A stretch of DNA of 64,000 bases from Melastoma dodecandrum (taxonomy: Eukaryota > Streptophyta > Magnoliopsida > Myrtales > Melastomataceae). Under the pieces are notes generated by a model that made no database searches, was not told the origin of the DNA, and worked only from the letters and a program-made list of their open reading frames with translations. Of this stretch, positions 44,778 to 55,156 are shown in pieces. Position 1 is the stretch's first letter. Each line of letters opens with the position of its first letter. Made by a program: the position numbers and the translations under genes. The DNA is taken from positions 5,208,001 to 5,272,000 of the forward strand of contig JARUPY010000538.1 in assembly GCA_029817715.1 (NCBI GenBank), given 5' to 3'.

Positions 44778-47586
44778 TGATAACTCTATGAAAGTAGAGT
44801 TATGTAGGGCAATTTCATACTTAGATTTTGTTAGATTTATGAAATATTGCGTTCATTGCATAATATTCCTGGCTATTTCACATTATTCCCGAGAAACGGA
44901 TTACTGCCGAATCTTTTGGTCTATTTCAGGATAAATATGGAAAAAAGATGATCTCGGCGTAATTATGAAGACTTTGTGCAGAGGGAAGATCTTTGGATGC
45001 TCTTGCAAAACCTGAAGCTACGATGGGGAGAAATTAGAAGATTTTCTTTCCTTATTTTCTGAGATTCTCTAGGTTTAGAGGGGATTGTAAAAACATTTTA
45101 TTTTTACCCAGAGAGGGGACGACGGGGTGGTGGCTAGTAACAAGGAGCCGTCGACAGAGATTTTGAGAGGTTTTCTTTTAGTTTTCCTTTATGTCGTGTT
45201 CATTGTTTACGATGGATTTGATGTTTTCATTTATTTCTGTTATGAACTAATTTTCTTTGCCTAGGGTTAAGAATGATCTTGACGATTAGTCAAGAGTCTA
45301 TCTCTTTTGACACACTTGAATGAATTTGGTTTAATTATTCCTGTACGTTCTTAACGCTTTCTTATTACCTGATCACCAATAGGATTGAATAGTGAATTTA
45401 GGTGAACTCGGAAGGGGAATCCTAGATTAAGCACGGGGAGAGGAATAACCTAGGGTAAACTTGGTCGGAAGACGGGATTATTAACGAGCGGGATAGGAAT
45501 ATACCCAATCGTCCTAGGTAATCGAATTGACCTAAAGCTACGATGGGGAGAAATTAGAAGATTTTCTTTCCTTATTTTCTGAGATTCTCTAGGTTTTGGG
45601 GTGATTATGAAAACATTTTATTTTTACCTAGAGAGGGGACGACGGGGAGGTGGCTGGTAACAAGGAGCCGTCGACAGAGATTTTGAGAGTTTTTCTTTTA
45701 GTTTTCCTTTAGGTCGTGTTCATTGTTTACGATGGATTTGATGTTTTCGTTTATATCTGTTATGAATTAATTTTCTTTGCCTAGGGTTAAGAATGATCTT
45801 GACGATTAGTCAAGAGTCTATCTCTTTTGACACACTTGAATGAATTTGGTTTGATTATTCCTGTTCGTTCTTAACGCTTTCTTATTGCCTGATCACCAAT
45901 AGGATTGAATAGTGAATTTAGGTGAACTCGGAAGGGGAATCCTAGATTAAGCACGGGGAGAGGAATAACCTAGGGTAAACTTGGTCGGAAGACGGGATTA
46001 TTAACGAGCGGGATAGGAATATACCCAATCGTCCTAGGTAATCGAATTGACCTAAAGCTACGATGGGGAGAAATTAGAAGATTTTCTTTCCTTATTTTCT
46101 GAGATTCTCTAGGTTTAGGGGTGATTATGAAAACATTTTATTTTTACCTAGAGAGGGGACGACGGGGAGGTGGCTGGTAACAAGGAGCCGTCGACAGAGA
46201 TTTTGAGAGTTTTTCTTTTAGTTTTCCTTTATGTCGTGTTCATTGTTTACGATGGATTTGATGTTTTCGTTTATATCTGTTATGAATTAATTTTCTTTGC
46301 CTAGGGTTAAGAATGATCTTTACGATTAGTCAAGAGTTTATCTCTTTTGACACACTTGAATGAATTTGGTTTGATTATTCCTGTTCGTTCTTAACGCTTT
46401 CTTATTGCCTGATCACCAATAGGATTGAATAGTGAATTTAGGTGAACTCGGAAGGGGAATCCTAGATTAAGCACGGGGAGAGGAATAACCTAGGGTAAAC
46501 TTGGTCGGAAGACGGGATTATTAACGAGCGGGATAAGAATATACCCAATCGTCCTAGGTAATCGAATTGACCTAAAGCTACGATGGGGAGAAATTAGAAG
46601 ATTTTCTTTCCTTATTTTCTGAGATTCTCTAGGTTTAGGGGGGATTATAAAAACATTTTATTTTTACCTAGAGAAGGGACGACGGGGAGGTGGCTGGTAA
46701 CAAAGAGCCGTCGACAGAGATTTTGGGAGTTTTTCTTTTAGTTTTCCTTTATGTTGTGTTCATTGTTTACGATTGATTTGATGTTTTCGTTTATTTCTGT
46801 TATGAACTAATTTTCTTTGCCTAGGGTTAAGATGGATCTTGACGATTAGTCAAGAGTCTATCTCTTTTGACACACTTGAATGAATTTGGTTTGATTATTC
46901 CTGTTCGTTCTTAACGCTTTCTTATTGCCTATCTATATCTTTTGACACACTTGAATGAATTTGGTTTGATTATTCCTGTTCGTTCTTAACGCTTTCTTAT
47001 TGCCTGATCACCAATAGGGTTGAATAGTGAATTTAGGTGAACTCGGAAGGGGAATCCTAGATTAAGCACGAGGAGAGGAATAACCTAGGGTAAACTTGGT
47101 CGGAAGACGGGGTTATTAACGAGCGGGATAGGAATATACCCAATCGTCCTAGGTAATCGAATTGGAATTGATTCCTAAGGGGTACTCGATAGTTAATCTA
47201 CCTAGGAATAGAGTGATTACTATTTACAGAGATGTACGTTCTTATGACCTCGGGAAGGGCGCAGAAAGATAACTAAAATCCAGATTATCAACCAGATCAT
47301 CTTAAGCGTGTTGATTGAGATATGACTTGCAATTAATTGTCCGGTGAAATCGTCGCCCTAGGTGCTTTTCCTATTTGAATTTTAATTCAACTTACTTACT
47401 CGTTTTCTTTAGATTTACATTTAGTTTGATTAATTCTCAATTTGATTAGTTGGATAATAGAGATTGACAGTATTTTAATAATTGAGCGAAGTTTAGATCA
47501 GTCCTCGTGGGAATGATATCTTACTTACACTTTATTACTTGTACGATTGCGTGCACTTGCGTGGTGAATACGTTTTCGACGTGACA
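44778..47586 (+). repeat. 5' LTR of Athila-like element with internal expansion (2809 bp)
   Basis: It begins TGATAACTCTATGAAAGTAG and ends CGACGTGACA, six bases before the primer site. Without the three extra 520-bp units it would be about 1.25 kb, a usual Athila LTR size. The left boundary rests on the typical TGATAACTCTAT start, since no partner LTR is in the window. Confidence 0.7.
45011..47160. repeat. 520-bp tandem repeat, 4 units
   Basis: Unit starts (CCTAAAGCTACGATGGGGAG or CCTGAAG...) are at 45011, 45531, 46051 and 46571, exactly 520 bases apart. Units 2 and 3 are nearly identical. Unit 4 contains an additional 75-bp internal duplication (GACACACTTGAATG at 46869 and 46944). Confidence 0.97.
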
Positions 47587-47592
47587 AGTTTT

Positions 47593-47610
47593 TGGCGCCG
47601 TTGCCGGGGA
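47593..47610 (+). other. Primer binding site, tRNA-Asp type
   Basis: TGGCGCCGTTGCCGGGGA is the characteristic Athila-type primer site. Confidence 0.9.
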
Positions 47611-47713
47611 GTGTTTTCTAGATTTTTAGCCAATATTAATTTCATTCAAATCTTTATTAATTCAACTTTAACCTTGATTTTCAATCTATTTGCAGGAAAA
47701 ATCTTAACGCTGC

Positions 47714-48811
47714 ATGCGCAGTAGTGAATTGGTTCCTTTTGATCCTGAAATAGAAAGAACGTTTCGGTTACGTCTAAGAGAGCAAAAGGAAGCCATACGC
47801 CAGCAAACAATGGAGAACATCAATCAAGAAGTTAAACCGAGAATCATGCGTGATTATGCCCAGCCCCATGTGCATGAAGGCTCTAGCATAGTGAAGCCGA
47901 CTATCCAAGCCAACACATTTGAAATCAAACCGGCAGTTATCACTATGCTACAAAATTCGAGTTTCGGGGGATCTCCATCGGAGGATCCACATGGGCACAT
48001 CACCAACTTTTTGGAAATTTGCGACACTTTCCGCTATAATGGAGTGTCGAGCGAGGCCATTCGGATGAGACTCTTCCCATTCTTGTTGAGGGACAAAGCA
48101 CGAACATGGCTCTAATCTTTGCCAGAAGGGTCCATCACAAACTGGGAAGAGATGTCCTGAAAATTCCTATCAAAGTATTTCCCACCTAGCAAGACTATCA
48201 AGATGCGGAATGACATCACTTCGTTTCGACAACATGGAACATAGTCACTTTATGAGGCGTGGGAGAGATTTAAGGAATTTTTACGAGTGTGCCCACATCA
48301 CAAGATACCTCAATGAATGTTGGTACAAATTTTTTATGATGGATTAACTGATGCACTTCGCTCAACGATTAATGCAGCTGCAGGGGGAACAATATTAAAC
48401 AAGCAGCCGGAGGAAGCAACGGAGCTATTCGAGCAGATAGCTAATAACGGTCATGGAGTATCGCGTGCCCGAGGAGTAGCTGGAGTACATTCAGTTGATG
48501 AAGTTGCTGCCCTCAATGCTAAAGTGGAAGCGTTAACTTGGGAGCTGAATGCATTAAAGGGTCCTAGTCCTCCCATTCATTATCCGTGTCAGAGGTGTGG
48601 AGAAAATCATGCTCCTGGTCAATGTTTCACTAGTGCTGAGTCAGCCAACTACTTGGGAGCCAACTCGAGGAACAACCCCTTTTCGAATACTTTCAATATG
48701 GAGGAACCACCCGAATTTCTCGTGGGGAAATCAACAATCGGCGAAACCAACTCCTCCACCAGGACCTCATCAACAAAAGCCACAACCGCAAGAAAAAATG
48801 TCAGGTATTGA
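47714..48811 (+). pseudogene. Athila-like gag, decayed
   Basis: 47714-48115 encodes the capsid start (NFLEICDTFRYNGVSSEAIRMR, LFPFLLRDKARTWL). TAA at 48113 follows, and further stops lie near 48158, 48244 and 48314 in the same reading. 48317-48811 resumes (FYDGLTDALRSTINAAAGGT) and ends with a Cys-rich zinc-knuckle-like stretch (YPCQRCGENHAPGQC). It would be nucleocapsid protein if intact. Confidence 0.85.
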
Positions 48812-49133
48812 AGAACTGTTAGTCAAATACATTTCTAAAACCGACACTCTTTTGCAGAACCAATCGGCTTCACTTCGGAGTTTAGAAGCCCAAGTCGGAC
48901 AATTGGCATAAGAAATCAATAATCGACCTCAAGGCACTCTTCCGAGCAATACTGAAGTGAATCCAAGGAATGACGGGAATGCACAAGTGCAAGCTATCAC
49001 TTAACGGAATGGGAGAACACTTCCTGAAGCCTCAAAGTTCAAGCACGACGTTGCAACTACACCAGAAGCTACGCACAAGAGCAACGAACCTTCTGTTCAG
49101 TCGAGCCAGCCACTTTCTCAACCAAAAGAAGGT

Positions 49134-49726
49134 ATGGAAAATGCTTATATTGGAAAAGATAAACTCGTATATCCACCTCTTCCTTTTCCACAGCGAGCTA
49201 GAAAGCAGAATGATGAGAAGGATTTCCTGAAATTCTTAGAAATCTTTAAAAAGCTACACATCAACATCCCTTTTGCTGAAGCGTTGGAGAAGATGCCGAG
49301 CTACGTTAAATTCATGAAAGATATAATATCTAAAAAGAGACGTCTCGGTGAGTTTGAGACTGTTGCTTTAATTGAAGAATGTAGTGCTATTTTGCAGAAA
49401 AAGTTACCTCCAAAGCTGGAAGATCCAAGTAGTTTCACTATACCCTGTTCCAAAGCAGAAAGATCCAGGTAGGGCATTGTGTGATCTTGGAGTGAGTGTT
49501 AATTTAATGCCTTTATCAATATTTTACGAATTGAGTTTGGGCGAAGTAAAACCTACATCGGTCACGTTGCAATTAGCCGACCGGTCTCTTGCTTTTCCAA
49601 GGGGAATCATTGAGGATATTTTGGTTAAGGTAGATAAATTTGTTTTTCCCGCGGATTTTATCGTGCTTGATTTTGAAGGGGACCGTGAAATACCAATCAT
49701 CCTTGGAAGACCATTCCTAGCCACAG
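49134..49726 (+). pseudogene. Athila-like protease region, truncated by Tat insertion
   Basis: 49134-49472 reads FLKFLEIFKKLHINIPFAEA and ALEKMPSYVKFMKDIISKKR, the conserved lead-in. After a frameshift near 49460 the protease core follows ([20 protein letters not shown] ... [10 protein letters not shown]). The catalytic Asp lies in CDLG. The frame runs artificially into the inserted LTR at 49727. Confidence 0.85.
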
Positions 49727-52700
49727 TGTACGCGCGCCCTCCGGCCTACCACACGAGGATCCGGGCCCGCTCCCCGAGGCCCAATCCGGTCGGCGTCGCA
49801 ACTCGAGCGTCGGACGCTGCGGAAGGGCACCGGGTTGAATCCTCCCTTGTTTCCCGAGCGGATCTGCGGGACACTTCGCCGACCGTTTCCAGTCCTTGGA
49901 GGCGACGGGCGAAGGCCTGCGTGAAACCTCGCTTGAGATTTTCGGGAAGGATCCACGGAGCGGCTCGTGTCGCTGTCATCCATCCAATGATGGCTCCGTT
50001 TTGTAAAAAGTGTTGTTGTTTAACCTAAGTAAATTATTACGGAGTTGTCACCGACTTTTTATTTTAAAACTGTTAAGTCGGAAAAACAGCTGGTTCGGGG
50101 ATTCTTACTTACTAGTCTTTACACTCTAAGCAAGCGAAGAGGTGGCGTTTGCTGCAAAAGAGTTTGGCTTTTGATTGACGGGCGTTGGACCCGATCCGGG
50201 CATGACTCCGGACTCATGTCACTGTTTTACGGGCATTGGACCCGATTCGAGTCTTTTGGGCTCGAACTCATGTGTATTTGACAAACAACATGCGATGATA
50301 AACCTACGGGCCTAAAGCACGCGAAAAATCACAACCAATTATTGAGATTAAAGGGGACGGGAAAGGGTGGTGATCGTGAGCCTATGCACATGGGCTCACG
50401 ACCCGTTACAAGTGGGAATAAAGAAAAAGACGGGAAGCCCGCACTTCCCTCATGTACCTGAGATGACGGTTGATGTCGCTTCTCTCTGAACCAACGATTT
50501 TTTAGGCCGTGGTAGATCCAACCCGCGCGGTTTGTTACACGCGCCTTCAAGCTTTCTATCTTCAAAACACCGCTTTTGTCGGGATTTCATGATGCTCGAT
50601 TGATTTTTCAGGCAAAATCAAAACACCACAGGGAAGACGATATTCAGAAAATTCCAAAATACATGGGATAATTTTGGAATTAACTGGTGAGTAATAATGA
50701 TACTCACCGGGCGTTGTGTGGCCCGCTAATGTTGATCCTTCACGATGTTGAAAGATAATATTTCCTCGTTGTTTTAATATGCAAAAAACAAAGGAGAAGA
50801 GATATGCACAGCACAGCAGCAGAAGTGACGATTAAATCAACGTATATTTAATCGTACTGAAAAGTAAGGCATGACTTACCGTTTAAAGTGGTTGAATTGA
50901 TTGGGGGGGTTTTGTAGTTCGTTGATGTTAATCTTCCAAGATTTTACACTTGTGTATTGATTCCGAGATTGCTCGAGAATATCTGCCACGGTCCCACCAT
51001 ATTTTCATGAAAGACAAGAAAACGGGCATTAGTGATGCACGTTAGGAAATAAGAATGCAAATAAATTAAACGATAATATTACCTGCAAAGGTGGTTTTTT
51101 TTTAAAATTATTTTTGCTATTTTTATTATTTTATTAATATTTAAAAAAAATAAAAAAATGAAATAATAATAATAAAATAATGAAGGGGGGCTTACCTTCG
51201 GCTGAAACGCCTTCCCCCCTTTTCATCAGACGCATTTTCCTCCCCCCTTCTTCTCTTTTTTTTTCTTTGATTTGACTTCGGTGGATCCGTCCAGATTGGG
51301 GGTTTGCCAGCTTCTCGGACGCGGTTGCAGCGGACGGAGCTCCTCCTTGGGTGAGGATCTCGGGGGTCGGCCAAGGATCGAGGGGGGAAAGGGAGCTGGT
51401 CGCATTCTAGGGCCGCCTCGCCGCCACGTTGTGGGCGGCAGAGGGAGGAGGGAGACGGGGCTCGTCGCCCGAGCCCGGCGAGCGCTGATTGTCGGCGAGT
51501 GCGGATTGTCGGCGAGCCCGCCATGGACTCTGTAGGTCTGTCTTGAGGCGGGGCTAAGGCGACACCGGGAAGACGTGGGTTGCTTCCCCAGATCTGAAGG
51601 GGAGGCTGTCCCGGGAAGCGGCTGCCGCGGCTGTAGCTCGGCAAGGAGGGGGATCCGTCGGGGGTGGCCGATTTAGCGGGGAACCGGAGTTGGGTTTGAA
51701 CAAGACGCCGCCAAGAAGTCGCCTGGACCTGCGCACTGGAAAGGAAAAGATCAAAAGAAAAGGGGGGAGGGGCTTCCCGCGGCGCTGATGCGCGTCTGCG
51801 GGAAGCTCGGGCGTAGCTTCCCTCTACGAACCAGAGGAGCAAGGTCCGCCTGGTCGTCTAGGAAAAAGAAGGGGGAGGAAGGGCTTGATCGCGGTGGGCT
51901 GCAGCTATGGGTCGCCGTCGTCGCTGCGCTCAGAGGGGTCGAGATCCTCTGCGGTCGGGGGTGGGCGACTGTGCTCATCATCGGCTGCTCTTCTTCGGGT
52001 TGATTGTCCAGGGGGGTTCCCCATGACGACGATTCCTGCTTACCTTGGGCAGGATCGGTTGAAGGGAAGGGGGGAGCGGTTGAGCTGGAGCACGGGAGCT
52101 ACTGGCAAGCCTTCTCCTTTCTTTCTTTATGTGTTCTCGTTTGAAGTTTCGGACCAGATAGGGGGGAAGTAAAATCCGTGCCCTTCTGCTTAGGTGTTTC
52201 CTCCTTTTATAGATGGCTTTTTTTTGGGGGGCTTATCCCAAATTGGCCTGGCACTAACCTCAAGAAGGGCGAGGCCATCATTGCCTGGAGCTGGGCAAGG
52301 GAGTCGGCCTCTTCTCTGTTGTGGGCAGGGGAAGCTCCGCTGGGAATGGGCGCCATGGGCGGTGCAGCAGGCCGTCCAGAAGGCAGTATCACCGGGTGAC
52401 ATGACCCGCGTCCTCATAGCCACCGCCACTGTTGTTCTTCTCCGTAGCTGTGATCTGATGCGACGCCCTACACCAGACGGCCCGTGCTGTCCTATCCTAC
52501 GGAGTTTGTTTTCCGTGCTCTTTTGCCATTTTTCTTTGGTTGCAGGTTGCGGGGCTTGTCCCATCGTGCCTACCAAGTGGGGAAAGGGTGAGCATGACGT
52601 CCTCCTTTTGGCTGAAAAGGGTTGGGCCGCATCCATCAAACTCCTATTGCCTTGGCGGATGGGCCTCCGATTGGCTTAGCTTAACGGGCTTAACCATAGG

Positions 52701-53010
52701 CTGGGCCACGCAAACTGAAGCCCTTTTGCTGATTCAACTGGGGCTAAAACGTTTGTTGCTGGCGGGGCCTCAATTTGTTGCCGTCTTCACCCTTGACGAC
52801 GGAGGAAGTGATCGATTTTTTTTGCTGCTATTTTTTATTTCTTTTGTAAAATTCAGATTGAGTATTCGAACTCTTTCGTGTCCTTTAAATTGGTCTTGAC
52901 TCGAATAATCACAAATCGATCCTCGAAAAAGTTTTTTTTTTAAAGCATCCTTCGAACGGGTCCGAACTAAATATCGACTTGTTATAGGCACAATTTGGGG
53001 GATCTACAGT
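49727..53010 (-). repeat. 3' LTR of the coding Tat element (3284 bp)
   Basis: Minus strand starts TGTAGATCCCCCAAATTG and ends GCGCGTACA, parallel to the pol-less element's TGTAATACCCCAAATTGG...GCGCGTACA. 49727-50560 is the reverse complement of that LTR's distal third. The central 51190-52790 is strikingly GC-rich and contains long frames on both strands (e.g. 51192-51842, 216 aa, Pro/Arg/Ser-rich, unrecognised), which are probably compositional. Confidence 0.88.
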
Positions 53011-53028
53011 TTGCCTTTCCTTGTGAGA
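53011..53028 (-). other. Polypurine tract of the coding Tat element
   Basis: Minus strand CACAAGGAAAGGCAAAC precedes the LTR start TGTAGATC. Confidence 0.75.
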
Positions 53029-55156
53029 GAGTCTGAGAAGATTCTCTCGTAAGGATGTCATAGATTCCTCAAATTGTGAGCTGGGGTATTCTGGTCAGAT
53101 TGGTACTTTGGGATCCGATCAAGAGAATGTCAGTAACAATGTGTCTGTAAGGTATAAAATGAATAAGCATGTATGGTTATGGCACTCATGCAGGTCACGT
53201 TTTTATTTTGCCAAAGTCGCTTCTGGGCGAGAATGGAGTAGGCACCTAGGTTCTCTTATAGTTCACTATCTTATCCGTAATGCGTTTCGTTCGAACCTAA
53301 GATTCCTTTGACTCGGATGCTTCATGTACCGGTCGAAGGAGTCTTTGTGCGGGTTATATCGTGGTTTTGGCGTAAGGCCTTTTTATCCGAAAGCTCGAAT
53401 TCGCCGTTAGAAAGAAAAAGCCTAAGGATCTCATCAGAAGGTTCAGGACCACAAAGACTTCACCGTTCGGCCGAATTGTCCTTCTGCAGACAGCCGGTCA
53501 GTCGAGGTTTCTCGTTAGGATTTTGACGCCGACCTTTACTGAGCTTTGATGATCCAATCTTTGGGGAACATCTTTACTTGCCAAAGAAGTAATATCTTTG
53601 CTTTTGCGACCTCTTCATGCAGGACCCTTTGATGCTTTTTTTTTGTTCTTTCGATCGTTTTGCGCTTTGCTCTTTTAAGACTTTGGTCTTCGCGCTGTTT
53701 TTTTGCTTTTTCTTTGCTTGTACATAGGGATTTGCTCCACCTTCCCCTTTTGTTTCGTCGGAGAAGCTTCGGATTTCTTTGATCTTTCCAGGATAGAACC
53801 CACTGGCCAGCTGATCCGTCGCTGATATATCTTCGCCCAAACTTTGAGGAAGTGTCGCCTATGTGACCTATTATTTCCGGGTTCTGACTACGATATCTCC
53901 GTTATCCTCACTGCGAGGCGATCCCTAGACTCGGTGGGAGTAGTGTGTACGGAAACTCCAAGTTTGGCTCGAAAGGGCTAGCAATAGTCATCTCATCCCG
54001 GTCTGAGCATCTTTTGTCAAAGGACTCTTTATCCGTCGAGACGGCTGCTTAGAAGGGCTCTCATGTGTTTACGCTCGTCTCTCAGGTGAGTGTTTGGGGA
54101 ATGGGTTTGCCTTCTCTGATTCTCGCTCAAATGTGTTTTCTTAATGTGAAATTTTGAGGATGCGAATGATCATGCAAATGCTTTAGGAAATGCATACCTT
54201 TGGGTAAACAAACCTCTTCGGAGTTCGAGCATGTTTAAGTCATGTGGGAAGGTGCATGTACTCTTGTCCCCCCATAGCGTCTTCGAGGTTAGACTTGAAA
54301 ACGGCTTCCACCTGACCACCCTCGCCGTTGCCTAGGAGTTTGTACCATACTGTGTGGATGATCATGTACCTACACGGTTGACAACGGACGTAGACGAAGT
54401 TAGCTCATGTACTTCGACTCTCGCTTGGGGAAATAAAGTCAAGTGTCTGCTAGGGAGAGGAGGTGGTGAATGTCCATCTCGACTGCCACTGGGGAGGAAC
54501 ATGATCGGATATTATGAGTTCATGTAACCGACTTCAACTTGGGGAATTAGAAGCATGGCTCCGACTGGGGAAATGAAGGTATGATTCCATCTGGTGGATG
54601 AGAAATTTTGTTAGAGGGCAGTGTAGATGATACTCCCTTTTGGTATGCTCATCCTTGGTGACAACAACAAAGGCAATTCCGAAGGTTTGGTTCGAAATTT
54701 TCCACCCGACCGCCCACGCCTTTGTTCGTAATGCAGGATGTTTATGTACCTACATTCGCCAAAGGGCGGAATCTAAGTTAGCTCATGTAACTTATTCCGC
54801 AGATGAAGGGATTAAAGTTAGATTTAATTTTCCCTTTTCATGTTTGATCGCCATTGCATCTTTGTCGGTCTTGATCAAAGGATTGACGAAATGTTACTCT
54901 TGCCATGTGCTGTTATATCAGGTTGTTCATGTACCTGACAAACAGACGGCGAGAAAGCAGGTGAGCTCATGCGACTTGTTTCTTTTAGAGTAGGAACAAA
55001 ATTTGCTCGTGTAATTTTTTTCGTATAAATGGTGAAGTAGAGTTTTGGTACTTCCCTTTAATGTGTCTTCATCATTGCGTCTTCATCCGTAGGAGTTGAA
55101 GGATTAATGAAGTTGCTCCAAGACCTCTAGCTTGAGGTTCTCCTACTCTTGCCCTT
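53029..55156 (-). other. 3' untranslated region of the coding Tat element
   Basis: No coding frame. It contains modules matching, as reverse complement, the interior of the pol-less element (e.g. CCACCCGACCGCCCACGCC at 54700 and TGTCAACCGTGTAGGTACAT-type sequence near 54370). Confidence 0.65.

Larger units (their letters stand above)
44778..49726 (+). mobile_element. Athila-like Ty3/Gypsy element, 5' part
   Basis: It consists of a 5' LTR expanded by tandem repeats (44778-47586), a tRNA-Asp-type primer site, a decayed gag and a protease frame. At 49726 it is interrupted by the end of a minus-strand Tat LTR. Its 3' part would lie beyond the window. Gag and protease phrases (LCDLGASINLMPLS-like) are typical of Athila. 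Confidence 0.85.

Noticed and set aside
51192..51842. 216-residue minus-strand frame rich in Pro, Arg and Ser
   Set aside because: Lies in a GC-rich block of an LTR where stops are rare in all frames; no domain recognised.
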